From Melastoma dodecandrum (Eukaryota; Streptophyta; Magnoliopsida; Myrtales; Melastomataceae), in assembly GCA_029817715.1 (NCBI GenBank), contig JARUPY010000190.1:4960001-5024000 (forward strand): a stretch of DNA of 64,000 nucleotides, written 5' to 3'. Position numbers and translations under genes: made by a program. Below the pieces are notes generated by a model. It saw nothing but the letters and a program-made list of their open reading frames with translations. It made no database searches and was not told the origin of the DNA. Below are positions 24,719 through 35,878 of the stretch, piece by piece; the stretch's first letter is position 1, and each line of letters starts with the position of its first letter.

Positions 24719-24732
24719 GCTCAGGGGAGGTT
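24719..24732. repeat. Right target-site duplication of the LINE
   Basis: GCTCAGGGGAGGTT, identical to 22087-22100, followed directly by the rest of the antisense MIRO exon. Confidence 0.93.
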
Positions 24733-25194
24733 GCTCTGCTGCATTCACAATCCTTTGGAAAACATTGTTGAAATCACCTAATTTTTTTGTGCCAATGTTT
24801 GGGGGAGCTCAATTCTCATATCCTGGCGACCTGCAAGTAAAGGCAATACGCTACACTCAATAAATCAACATGTTGAATTGTCTATACGTTACACTCAATA
24901 CATGTTTCTATCTATCGAAATTGTTGCATAATCGGAGACATGACTTGCTCTAAGCTGATTTGCTGGAGCTCATCTCTTAAATCCAGCTTGCAACCCTCAA
25001 CTATCACAGGAACTTTCACCTAAGGAGGAAAATTGTTCTCTCGGGTTATCAAATAAGATGATCTTAGACCAATAGCAAACTTCGCTCACCATCAAATATT
25101 GCTCTTCAATCGAACAAGCATTAAGCAAACTATTTCCCGAGGAGAGATTATGTCTACTCACCAGTTGGAAGGCGCAGTTGGGGACCCATTTTTC

Positions 25195-26270
25195 TTACAA
25201 ATATCCATCCAAATCTTTCACAAGCACATCAACAACTCTTAGTGCCTGGAATTCCTCACACCCGCTTGGCCTTACAACTATGATTTCTAACTGTCAAAGT
25301 AGAGAGAAATCGCGGTAGCATTGTTGCATGACCCTGGCTGTCCCTGTAAACACGACGATCCTTGCTCCATTATTCTCCATGACAACCGATATAATGCCAT
25401 AAAAAATGCTCCTTGCTGTGTTTGTTTTCTTCTTAGACCATTTTACACAGACTGTATTAGCGATTCCAAACCACTCCCTTACATGTGTGATTTCACCCTT
25501 TCTTGTCTTGAAATAAGTTAGACCCTTCACTTTCGTCTTCTCAAGAGAGTATTCCTGAAGAACCTCATCCTCATTCACAGGAAAAAAGTTTTTTCGAAAG
25601 TCGTTCACTCTATTAATAATCTCATGTATATGCATTCGTAGATTCTTATAAGAAGAAGAAATCGGGCATGTTGTAAGGTCCCAAAACATCACATATTCAC
25701 TCCTGAGAAAAAGACAAAAAGAAATTAATTTGAGTAAAGCATGCGTAATTTAAAAAAGGCAGATTACCTGCTCATTGCCTTTTCTTTAGCTTCGACTTCG
25801 TTGCCTTCCACCACCATATCGTCATGCAGTGATAAGTCACCCCAATCCAATACTTTTTCATGTTGTGTAAGTGGATGCAAAATATAGTCTTTGTTCGTTA
25901 CTAGAAAATAGAGCCGGACGTCTCTTTTTTTTAACACACCACAGAGACTTGAAAAATCATTGTCCGAGCTTATCAAAATTAGCGCACAAATGGGGTGTTG
26001 CAATACAAACTTGACTATCTCCATCGCAATTTTGATATATGCCTTTTCTCCACCATCTTTTTCCAGAATAGAACAACAAATAACTCTATATATTCTTTCT
26101 ATCTCCTCCATCCTTCCTTGTAATCCCTCATGTTTGATGCAACCACACAGAAAAATTTTTTCGAGCTTCAATCCTTGCCTAGGAAGCTAGTCTCTTATTA
26201 ACCCAACAACTTGCGTCATAGAAATATCTCTAGCTTGTACGACATTCTCCAAATAACAATAATGGAAAAT
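25195..26270 (-). pseudogene. Double NYN-domain protein, broken inverted copy
   Basis: This minus-strand copy of the gene at 54554-55698 keeps the same layout. The first NYN domain has KIFLCGCIKHEGLQGRMEEIE and LILISSDNDFSSL. A second domain begins MMFWDLTTCPISS. It carries a TAG in place of Trp near 26190 (before LPRQGLKLEK), splits between 25764 and 25692, and a frameshift near 25300 after which the tail (GCEEFQALRVVDVLVKDL) is in another frame. The stop of the original frame is at 25195. The 3' flank is also homologous to the flank of the plus-strand copy, so a genomic block was duplicated and inverted. It is probably inactive. Confidence 0.82.
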
Positions 26271-26344
26271 AATCAGCTTACGCTCAGGAGGTTGATCAAG
26301 TGGGGAAAGAGCGTGTGATCTTCAATGTTGTTTGAAAACCTATT

Positions 26345-28757
26345 GGCGATCGGACTTTCCGATGTATGTATTCACCGAATTATCTCGTGTCGGTCCTGCT
26401 ATTACAGCATTATGTTCGTCTTACTTAGATGGCTGATGCTTGTGGAAGGTTGAGGTGTGGCTCAATATTGGACGCTTCATGCTGGGATTTGGAACGGGTC
26501 TCCTCTCTTATGTGGTAAATATTGCCGAGCCGAACTGAGCACTGGAATTGTTGTCTATGGCCTTATATACTCACATATGATGTTGATCTCAACAAACAGG
26601 TGCCGATTTATTTAGCAGAAATCACTCCCAAGAACCTGAGAGGAGGATTTGCAACTGTACATCAGGTAACAGAGCTGAACTAGTGTCATGTCAAAACTTT
26701 ATTAAGGTTGGCAACAGCAATTCTTTGGTTTGATTTGCTTCACTTCCCATTCATGACTGTTCGACTGCTGATAATATGTTGCGGCGTGTCGCTGACATAC
26801 TTGATTGGAGCTTTTGTTGCTTGGAGGGCGTTTGCTTTCATTGGTAAATATGCCTCTCACGCTTACGATGCCGTCTAAATTGATCCTAGAAGTTTTTCTC
26901 TCATTTTGTGGCTGCTTCCTATTTCAGGTATTATTATTCCATGCGTCCTACAACTTCTTGGTTTATTTCTCATTCCTGAACCTCCTCGATGGCTGGTAGT
27001 TTCTTCTAATTCTAATCTCTATGCCGCATACAAATATGTAGCCATTAGACCTTCCGCAATTACCTGCAATTTATTGACTTCATCAATGAAAACTGCTCAC
27101 GTAATCCGGGCAAAGGTCGGCAGGATGAAACAGAGCGAAACTGCCTCGACGAAATTGCAGGGGAACGATGCCAATATCTCTAATGAAGCAGCTGAAATTA
27201 GGTTGCGTCTGCAAATTCTTTGATTTTTTTGTTGGTTCTTGTATGAAAATGATCCTGAATTTGAGGCATTGTTCTCACAGTACTACACAGAATCCCTTCG
27301 ACAGCTTCCGGAAGCTGGAACCTTTGAGTTGTTCCAAAGAAAATATGCGTAATCTCTCCTGGTGAGCTATTAATAAAATCTTCATAACTTTTAATGCCTA
27401 CACCGGTTTATTATGACTGGTTAACGACATAGTTTTCTCAAAGGTTGGAGTCGGACTGATGGTGCTTCAACAATTTGGAGGGGTCAACGCAGTTGCGTTC
27501 TATGCTAGGTACATATTCATATCAGCCGGTAATTCTTTCACGGTTCTCTCCTATGTTGTCTGAGCAATGTATAGGGAAAGAATTGTAACCTGTTGACATC
27601 ACCTTTTTTGGCTGTCTTATAGGGTTCTCTGATGGCATTAGGACTATTGCAATGGCCGTGGTTCAGGTTCTGTCTCGAGATCTTGCGAAGAGCTCTTGTA
27701 TTTTGACCTGGATCTCCTTTCTCTTGCTCAAGACTGGGATGTATTCATCTTTCTACAGGTTCCAGTGACAGCATTAGGAGTTCTCTTAATGGACAAGCCT
27801 GGTCGAAGACCTCTTTTGTTTTGAATGTACATCACATGTTGAGTGATGGATCATCATTGTACTTGTGCTCCAATACTTCTCATGGAAGCATGATTTTAAG
27901 TTTTTTTGGGCATATCATTTCACGGTTGGGTCAAACACAAAGGATGTCGAGATACTAAAAGAAATGAAGACCATTTGGAAACAAGCAATATTCAGTGAAA
28001 GCTAAGCCTTTTGATTTTATGTCACAGGTTTATGCAGCAGGAACGTGCCTCGGTTGCTTCTTGACAGGCTTGTCCTTCCTTTTCCAGGTATCTGTGCGAA
28101 AGACGTGATTCCACATTGTCTAAGTAATATCATTTCTTTGGCAAACAGACCATCTTTACGTGAAAGATCTAAAAGTTTGGACAAGGTTCTCTCCATTTCT
28201 GGCACTTGCGGGCGTGCTGGTAATTAACACAGGCCAAGCTCGACCTCCCTTCCCTTGGTTTTCCCCTTTTTAATCCGTGCCAGTCTCATAGTTGTTGTGA
28301 CCAGGCTCACACGGGATCTTTCTCGCTCGGCATTGTAGGAATACCCTGGGTCATTATGTCCGAGGTCATCCTTCGACAACTTCTTCTCGTAACAAACAAC
28401 AGTTTTTGGATAGGAAATGACTCTTGGCTCATCTCGTTCCGCAGATATTTTCAATAAACGTGAAGGGTTCTGCATGGAGCCTCGTCACTTTCATCAGCTA
28501 GTTAGGAACGTGGATCATCTCATTCGCCTTCAGCTTCATGATGGACTAGAGTTCACCAGGTACTGCAAAATCCCCGAGCCTTTTTGCCAACAACCAACAC
28601 CCCGCTTCATTACCATTGACTACCTCTTCCTCGCCCAGGAACATTCTTCATATTCTCTGGCATCTGCGGATTCATCGTCGTGTTTGTGGCGAAGCCCGTT
28701 CCAGAGACTAAAGACAGGACCCTCGAAGAGATACAAGCGAGCCTAAACCCGCTCTAA
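26345..28757 (+). pseudogene. ERD6-like sugar transporter, copy 2, 5'-truncated and nonsense-mutated
   Basis: The copy begins inside exon 4 (GATCGGACTTTCCGATG) and keeps counterparts of exons 5-18 of the intact gene in the same order, ending at TAA 28755-28757. In-frame stops are present in the exon 10 equivalent (TAA 27350-27352, Tyr in copy 1) and the exon 17 equivalent (TAG 28547-28549, Trp in copy 1). The donor after the DKPGRRPLL exon has lost its GT (TTTTGAATG near 27823). Exons 1-3, with the GRR loop, are absent. It cannot make a transporter. Confidence 0.92.
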
Positions 28758-29089
28758 ACCGAATAATCCCACCATAATTGGCTCCGATGCGACCTGCTCA
28801 TGTACCCAAACACATGATCATGTTCTTAACAATATCTTTTACCGAAGCTTTTAGATCATTAATAAAAATTATTGTGTTTGCTTCCAGGACCAAATTGCTA
28901 ATATTCAGAAATAACCAATAAGTAAAATCATAAAAACTTCGAGGAGTAGATTTGCAATTTTACTTTTCTTCTTTTCTTTCGGTTGCTAAAACAAAACCTC
29001 TTCCCTCAACCGACCCCGGGACTCCACGGCGGCGGCGACGGTGGAGGAGGAGGACGGCGACTACGGCGGGTTCAGGGTTAGTGCGAGAC
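28758..29089. repeat. Intergenic spacer duplicated from 8876-9135
   Basis: The sequence after the second ERD6-like copy matches the spacer after the first copy (ATTAATAAAAATTATTGTGTTTG, and the ACCTCTTCCCT...CGACCCCGGGACTC stretch), ending where a retrotransposon LTR begins near 29090. No gene is seen. Confidence 0.7.
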
Positions 29090-30351
29090 TGTCCTTGCGT
29101 CATTTTTGTCCCTCTTGTTGTAAGATTAAGGAGTTCGTGGCGTCATGTTTTGGATGGTCGAGTTGTCTGATTTTTGGCCAATTGATATGTGATAGAAGGA
29201 AGGAGTTGATGTGAAGAAATAAGAAGAGTTGAAGTGCAGCTGTTACAGAGGAGGAACTGAGGCTGAATGCAGGGGAGATGTGCAATGCCTGCAGAGAAGC
29301 AGAAAGAGAACAAATAGTGTACTGTTTCATTGAGTTGTAGGGTTAGTTACAAAGTAGTTACACAGTTTTAGCTATAAGTGAAGTAGGGTAGGCTAAAGTG
29401 TTAGTTGTTGAATTCTGTTAACTCATCTTCTTCCCTGTTCTATTCTGTTACTGCTTGTGCTCTGCAAGCTTTGGTTGAATGAAAAGATTTGGCTGACTTC
29501 CTTCCGATCAGCCCTTCTTCCATTCTCGTTCTTCTCCGATTGCCAAACCCCAGAAGAATCATTTCAATTGGTATCAATTGTCCGATCTTGGCCACAACGC
29601 TCATGGTTGTTACCAAAACACAACTAGCAATGGATGAATTTCAGAAGACAATGAAGGAGTCTTGGACGGAATTCCTCACGCAACAACAACAACAGCAGAC
29701 TGAGTTTCGTGTGGAAATGCGGGCGCAAAGATATACAATGCTACGGGTTACTACGCAATTACAGGAAATGAGCATTCGGATGAATGATATGGAGGATATG
29801 CCATCTCGGGAACAGCGAGGTTTTCAAGGTAGTGCTCTGCAATCTCGAGGAGGTATTCAATCTGCTTATGCTCGTTTCTTGAAGGTAAACTTTCCTAGAT
29901 TCCGAGGTGACGAAGTGCAAAGCTGGCTCTATAAATGCGAACAATTTTTCGAGGTGGATGCTACACCAGCGGACGTTATGATCAAAATCGTTTCTGTACA
30001 TTTGGAAGGGAAGGCTTTAGTATGGCATCAATCTATTATGAAAGCAGGTCAGCATGATAAATGGCCTACTTGGGAGTAGTACAAGTCTATGATCGTGGCT
30101 CGATTTGGAGGCCAACCCTATGACGATATGGTAGCTGAATTAATGAGTCTGAGACATGAAGAGGCTGCAGGAATTGATGTCTATCAAGAAAAATTCGATG
30201 CATTGTTAGTTTGCACAGATTTATCGGAGAAACAAGCTTTAAGTTGCTTTCTAAGTGGCTTACGAATGGATGTTCAAACTGCAGTGCGTATGTTTCGGCC
30301 TCAGACTTTAACTGATGCTTATATGTTGGCTTGTTTACAGGAGAATTTGTT
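29090..30351 (+). mobile_element. Ty3/gypsy retrotransposon fragment: 5' LTR, PBS and gag
   Basis: A probable LTR (about 29090-29565) is followed by TGGTATCA at 29569-29576, the start of the usual primer-binding site complementary to initiator tRNA-Met. The next bases have decayed. Gag opens at ATG 29603. A Gln run (QQQQQQ) is followed by a retrotransposon gag domain (FPRFRGDEVQSWLYKCEQFF, LEGKALVWHQ). One in-frame TAG (30077-30079) is followed by the rest of gag in the same frame (DVYQEKFDALL...FLSGLR). The element is cut at about 30351, where UTP18 sequence begins. No pol region is left. Confidence 0.83.
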
Positions 30352-33261
30352 GGCTGGAGGATCTGTTGTTCGGGTCACTTCATTCTCCGGTGAATTTTGG
30401 GGAGGGAGGCGGAGATGGTGACCTGGACGAGAGCAAGGACGGTGCAGCTATGTTTGCGATTGATCGGCGTGGAAATAGTGCTCCCCTGGTTTATGAAGAG
30501 GATGCCAGGTCCTTGGACTATGAAGATGATTGTAACGACCCGAATTTTTATGAATAAAATACGTACGGCTTTAGTAATGTTGTTGACTAAAAATCACGGT
30601 CGACTTGGTCAAAAAACCGACGTGGACACGGGAGTTTAACATTTACGTGGTTGACTGATGTTTAACGGGAATTATCGATATTTCGTATTCGAATACGTGT
30701 GACTACGTCACGCGAGCAAGGGGACGCCTTAACCTAAACGTAATCGGATACGGATAACGATAATATTCGTATTGAAATTGAGGATTTTGACAAATAAACC
30801 TTTAACGAATTTCCTAATCGTAAATCGGGATTATAAGCAAAATTAATACTAACCAAACTAAAACTCCCCGTTGCACTCAGTGGCGGAAAGGTCATCATGC
30901 GGATGGAGGGAATTGAAATACGATTGCAAAAATAAAAGGAAAGAAAGAATTCAATTATAGGGAGGCCCCTCCCCATCCCCACAACACTCACCCTTCGTAG
31001 GAAGCAAAGTAAGATAATTTAAATAGAAAAAAAAAATAATAGAACAAGAAGGAGGAGATAAGGAGAATCGGGCCGGGGAGATTCTTATTGGACGAGGGAG
31101 TTTCTTCCCCGCCGATGGATAAAGAGAATCGGGGAACGGGGGAACAAGAAGAGGGACTTTCTTTCCGGTCCCTTCACGATTCGCCAGAGCGTTACGAGTT
31201 CCTCCCCCACGGTCACTGGAGCTGCGAGAGGACAGACAGGTTGGCAGGAGGTGGGGCGCTGTACGGGTCGAAGGAAACCTTAGGGAAGTAGAGGACCCAC
31301 GGAGCGAAGGGTTCGCGACTGACTGTGTACGTCTCACCCCCTCCCCTCGCTGCCCTTGTTCGTTTCGATGCTTGAGTGTGGGGAGGTCGGGTAGGTCTGT
31401 TGTGCCGTCCTTGTCGTTATGGGTCGGTGATTCCGGTCGTTGGGGTCTTGCAGCGTTAAATTATTTATTGCTTAATTATTGTTTACTACTCAGCTTACCG
31501 CGATATATGCTCGCTAATTATAACTTGATATATTTCTGTGGTTTGATAGTTGCATCTATATGAATTGTTGTATTGCCGTGGATTCAAATGTTCGTGTGCA
31601 TAAGACTATTTCAAAGGTCCACGATAGGATGAGTCTAGAGTCTCAGTGTTTTCCTTATACTGCTAGGTTGTGCCGTGTGTTGCATAACTGATTTATAAAT
31701 GTGCACGAATGGGCGAGTTAGTAGTCTCATGGTTTTCGCATGTGCATGGGTGGGAGTACTAGCGATTTATCGCTGACCCCGTTAGGGGAATCATTTTAGT
31801 GTTGCAGGGAGTTTAGGAAAGTGGACACGTGGAACCGCGGGATTCGAAGGCGAGTCCAGAATATTCGCGGTAAAGCTTCAAGTTCAAACTTCGTCAGCTT
31901 TCGTAGCGGGAAAAAGTTTTAAATTACGAACTAAAAATGCAGGTCGTTACAGTGATGGAGTTGATGATGAGGAGGAAAGGAAGCCCGCATGGATTGACGA
32001 GGAAGAGGAGAAGGCGAAGGCTAACATAGCTAATGTTAGCAGATTAAGGAAGCTGAGAAAAGAAGAGAAGGAAAGTGTTATTTCGGGTTCCTAATATGTG
32101 GCGAGATTGAGGGCCCAGCATGTGAAGCTTCACAGAACCGAGTGGGCTCAGCAGGCTTTAAGGTTGAGGGATTGTGAGGGATCTTCAGATGAAGAAGACA
32201 ATGGAATGGTCAATGATCATGAGGACACCCAAGGCATAGATGAAATTCTTTGCATCGACAAAGAGCTTGTTGTTAAAGACGGTGCAAAGCTCTTACCTGG
32301 ACTCCTTGAATACTCGAGACTGGTGGATGCAAATGCTCAGGAACCATCTAATGGTCCGATAAACTCGGTTCAATTCCACAGGAATGCCCAGTTGCTGCTT
32401 TGCACTGGGCTTGACAGGAGGGTTAGATTCTTTCAGATTGATGGAAAGCGGAACCCAAAAGTACAGAGCATCTGTCTTGAAGATTGCCCCATAAGAAAAG
32501 CATCTTTTTCACCCGATGTTTCTCAAGTTATTGTCCCGGGAAGGAGAAAGTTCTTCTACACGTTTGATTTGCTAAAAGCGAAAGTAGACAAAATAGGTCC
32601 ATTGGTTGGTAGGGAGGAGAAAAGCTTGGAATATTTTGAGGTCTCCCCTGATTCATCAACAATTGCCTTTGTCGGAAATGAAGGATATATACTGCTAGTT
32701 TCGTCCAAGACAAAGGAGTTGGTTGGGACACTGAAGATGAATGGGACTGCACGGTCCCTGGCTTTTGCAGATAATGGGCTACAGTTACTGAGTTTTGGAG
32801 GGGATGGACATGTGTATCACTGGGACTTGCGGACAATGACATGCCTACACAAGGCTGTTGATGAAGGCTGTGTTCATGGTACTGCAATCTGCACTTCCCC
32901 GGACAACACCTTATTTGCATCTGGTTCGGAAAGTGGTCTCGTGATTGTCTACAACAGATGAGATTTCCTTGGAGGGAAGAGGAAGCCGCTCAAGGCAAAA
33001 GACAATTTGACGACCAAAATCGATTTTTGGAAATTCAACAACGATGCACAGATATTAGCCATCTGCTCTGCTGAGCAGAAGAACAGCCTGAGGTTGGTGC
33101 ACGTCCCGTCATTCACGGTCTTCTCCAACTTGCTGCTTCCCAACAGAAGTCTGCACTACCCTCGATGTGTGGATTACAGCCCTGGCGGAGGTTTCATGGC
33201 AGTGGGATATGCCGCTGGAAAAGTTATGTTGTATAAACTGCACCATTATCAGCGGGCGTGA
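30352..33261 (+). pseudogene. UTP18: UTP18 homolog, copy 2, with solo LTR insertion and nonsense codons
   Basis: The gene starts at the FGSLHSPVNFGEGGGD region; earlier codons are replaced by the gypsy fragment. It runs through DLDESKDGAAMF...LDYEDD to 30530, then is interrupted by a 1421-bp LTR and continues at 31952 (GVDDEEERKPAWIDEEEEKA). A TAA at 32092-32094 precedes YVARLRAQHVKLH, and the WD40 part is open to a TGA at 32959-32961. The C-terminal part is still readable to the natural end (YAAGKVMLYKLHHYQ, stop 33259-33261). Copy 2 therefore keeps nearly the whole protein from the LLFGSL region on, but carries at least two nonsense codons. Confidence 0.88.
30531..31951. mobile_element. Solo LTR, 1421 bp, inside UTP18 copy 2
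   Basis: The insertion begins TGTAACGACC (30531-30540) and ends GGTCGTTACA (31942-31951), perfect 10-bp inverted ends of the TG...CA type common in Ty3/gypsy LTRs. The flanking 5-mers are ATGAT and GTGAT, a near-perfect target-site duplication. UTP18 coding sequence continues in frame on both sides (LDYEDD / GVDDEEERK). No internal gag or pol is present, so this is a solo LTR left by LTR-LTR recombination. Confidence 0.9.
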
Positions 33262-34533
33262 GGGAAGGATTTTGATCTCAACGTTTGAGTCAGGTGGCGA
33301 GGTGGCTTCTCAACGGTCCTCGGTATGCTTCTTCGCTCCTATATTATTTGCCAGTTTTTATGATGGACATTGCAGTGTCTGTTATGCGCTCGAAATTTTG
33401 GTATTATACTCTGCTATTTCCTATTTCAAAGCTGCTCGGTGTTGGTTCTACTATGTTTGCCCATTGGATTTGGTTTATGATGTGATTGACGAGCCAAGCC
33501 ACACGCTGCTCCCTTGAACACATTATGCACACTGTACAATGGCACTGGCAACTGAACTTAAAACTGCACAACCAAGACGAGCATGGTTTCCCTCTTCCGA
33601 GTCTTTCGACGTAAGGTGAGGCACCCCTGGGGTTCCTATCGATGGCTTGTGAATATGCTTTACTCTTTTTTGGTGTACTCCAGTAGCATGTGTAATGTGC
33701 GATAGATCTTCACCAATGTCCAGGAAAGGACTTCTTCGACCTGGAGGCGCGTCCTCAGCTCTAGCAGTGTAGATATTCTCACATATTGCTAGCAACCTGT
33801 GTTGAGAGGAACCAACTACTTAAGTTTGATTGAATTAACACGGGACAATGGCTGTTTCGACCTAGAATCAAGTTTTTTTTCCATACCTATCGCAAGAACG
33901 AATGTTCTCATACAGTATCCTCATTCTCAAGTCGGCGCATTGATGTCGTATGAAATGGCCGATTGCCAGTACGAATGTAAGGCATAGATCCCATATGCTG
34001 AACTTTCTTAGCGTCTCGCCGAGAATCCCCTCTGCGCGCAGCAGAGAGCAGTAGCGAATGTAGATAGAAAATAATGCCCGAGTAATCCCAAACCATGAGA
34101 TAAGATAATATCTGAACTCATGCCGCATTTCCTCCGAAACAACAACAGCAGTCGGACCCGACAAACTCCCACATACCTTGACATTCAGAATGTCGATGTC
34201 ATGAAACGACCACCATTCAGGATTCCCTCGATGAAGAACAAGATCTCCACGAACTGAATCCACATACAGAAACAGAAGTGAATGGCATGGTTAGAATTCG
34301 ACTGACCTTGCTTCATGGAGCCTCAGTTGACTATATACAAGGGATGTATAGCATACTGCCCGTTCCACTGGACGCACATCGCCCGAACCAGCGACACGGA
34401 AGAATTTGGCCCCCACCGTATCCAAATCTACTTCCCTGAAGTCCCGCCGCAGCTTCGATGTGGATCAAACCAAAGGCGAATGAATCGCTTTAATCTTTTA
34501 AATAATGTTTAAATGTTGCAGTGTTGTCAACAT
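33262..34533. other. Intergenic; possible antisense gene remnant
   Basis: 33262-33520 is probably UTP18 3' flank. On the minus strand, 34263-33868 is open for 131 codons (GDLVLHRGNPEWWSFHDIDI near its start, followed by a possible GT donor) and 33795-33523 is open for 90 codons. The first part looks like a real exon but I cannot assign a family. Confidence 0.35.
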
Positions 34534-34606
34534 GGGGATGTAGCTCATATGGTAGAGCGCTCGCTTCGCATGCGAGAGGCACGGGGTTCGATTCCCCGCA
34601 TCTCCA
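34534..34606 (+). tRNA. tRNA-Ala (anticodon CGC)
   Basis: A 73-base cloverleaf starts GGGGATG and ends CATCTCC plus discriminator A. The D arm is TAGCTCATATGGTAGAGCG, the anticodon stem-loop CTCGC-TTCGCAT-GCGAG gives anticodon CGC, and the T arm GGGGTTCGATTCCCC is perfect. The A and B box promoter motifs are intact. There is no intron and no encoded CCA, as expected for a nuclear plant tRNA. Confidence 0.96.
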
Positions 34607-35878
34607 CAAATGATCAATAAATTGTTTTCAAAGTTTTGTCACCCTCTCTTTACATTTCGCTTGCCCGGTTGAAATTTTGTAACCGAACCATTACTGATTT
34701 ACACAAATCACCCAAGACTGACAACTACCGGCTACTGATTCGGATCCCCGGCTGAGGGAACCATGAGTTTAAAAGGTTTCCAGGGAGACATCGGCCATCC
34801 TCCTGGACAGAGGACATGGATCCCCAAGCGTCACGGTCTTGTGTACTTGCGAGGACAGGATCTTCAAAGCGAAGCCGAACAACCTTCGGAGAACTCCTTC
34901 AGGTTTCATCCGAATTCGTTCCTGCTCCATGGTGCCAATAAGAGCAAACTCTTCCATACAAATGAAACAGAAGGAAAAAATATACAAAGCACCTACAGCA
35001 AGTAGGTTAGAAATATGCTTTCCTTGCCTGTGCAGGAACTAGTTTCCTTTAGCTTGAAGCAAAAAGGAATCTCTCTATACTCAAAACAGTGACGTCTTAT
35101 CCTACCTAGCTTATGTCCCTGGCGCCCAATATGCTTTTCAGCAAAGCTTCGTCGAATACACTGGAAAGTGAGGCAAAATTTAAGAAAGAGAAGCTCCCAC
35201 AACTATAACCAGGAACAACATGAAATATTAATGCACAATTTTCATCTAATTCCAAAATATACTATCCAACTTATCCGAGAAGCCCCAATTGCAGACTCTA
35301 ATCAAAAGCAGAAACAGGCAAGGAACTATAACCTACTACAAAGGAAGCTACAGTTACAAGCCACAGCAAAAATTCCATTTTGTTTTCAATACTTATTTCA
35401 TGCAATCGGCAAAATCTAGTTATCATTTGGAAAAGCAGGACATATCACATGCCACGGGGAGAAAACATTTACTTCAAAATGACGATTGTGGTATATTCAA
35501 ATCATGAGTTCCTTGTAGCACAAAGGACTTCGAATCTGGGAGTTCAGAAAAGAGACCTCGAAAGTTCAGACAGAGAAGTATTCATGTTCTTTAGTTTAAC
35601 AGAAAGAATTGAATATGAAAGCCAGGTTCGCCATGTTCTCCCATTATTATATGAAGGCTTCCTTTATCCACGAGAAGCTTGACATTTTGTCTTTTATGGG
35701 CATGGTTGCAGATGTTTCATATGCTACTAGTGGATGAACTTCTTTTTGTTTTTCTTAAACCCCCAATTTCCAGTTTCCTGTTGAATCTTCTCGCTGATTC
35801 TATGAAACATTTGCTAATCGTGGCTTATGCATTCTATATCAAGTATAATCCTTGAATATCTGTTGACCAATGTTGCAG
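34607..35878. other. Intergenic, no gene assigned
   Basis: Minus-strand frames at 34987-34769 and 35202-34993 could be exons of a decayed gene, but I recognise no family. From about 35820 the sequence matches the intron before the BCAT-like exon at 56291. Confidence 0.35.

Larger units (their letters stand above)
21730..24840 (-). pseudogene. MIRO 3' exons, antisense, split by a LINE
   Basis: On the minus strand, 24840-24733 and 22100-22010 together form the MIRO exon that ends the second GTPase domain (the HLSIPETEAGRN region of 50560-50610). 21815-21738 forms the last exon, encoding the tail anchor VGLAAYRVYASRKNSSG and stop. The exon is cut by the insertion at 22101-24718, flanked by a 14-bp duplication. 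With the antisense NYN pseudogene at 25195-26270 it forms an inverted block. Confidence 0.8.
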
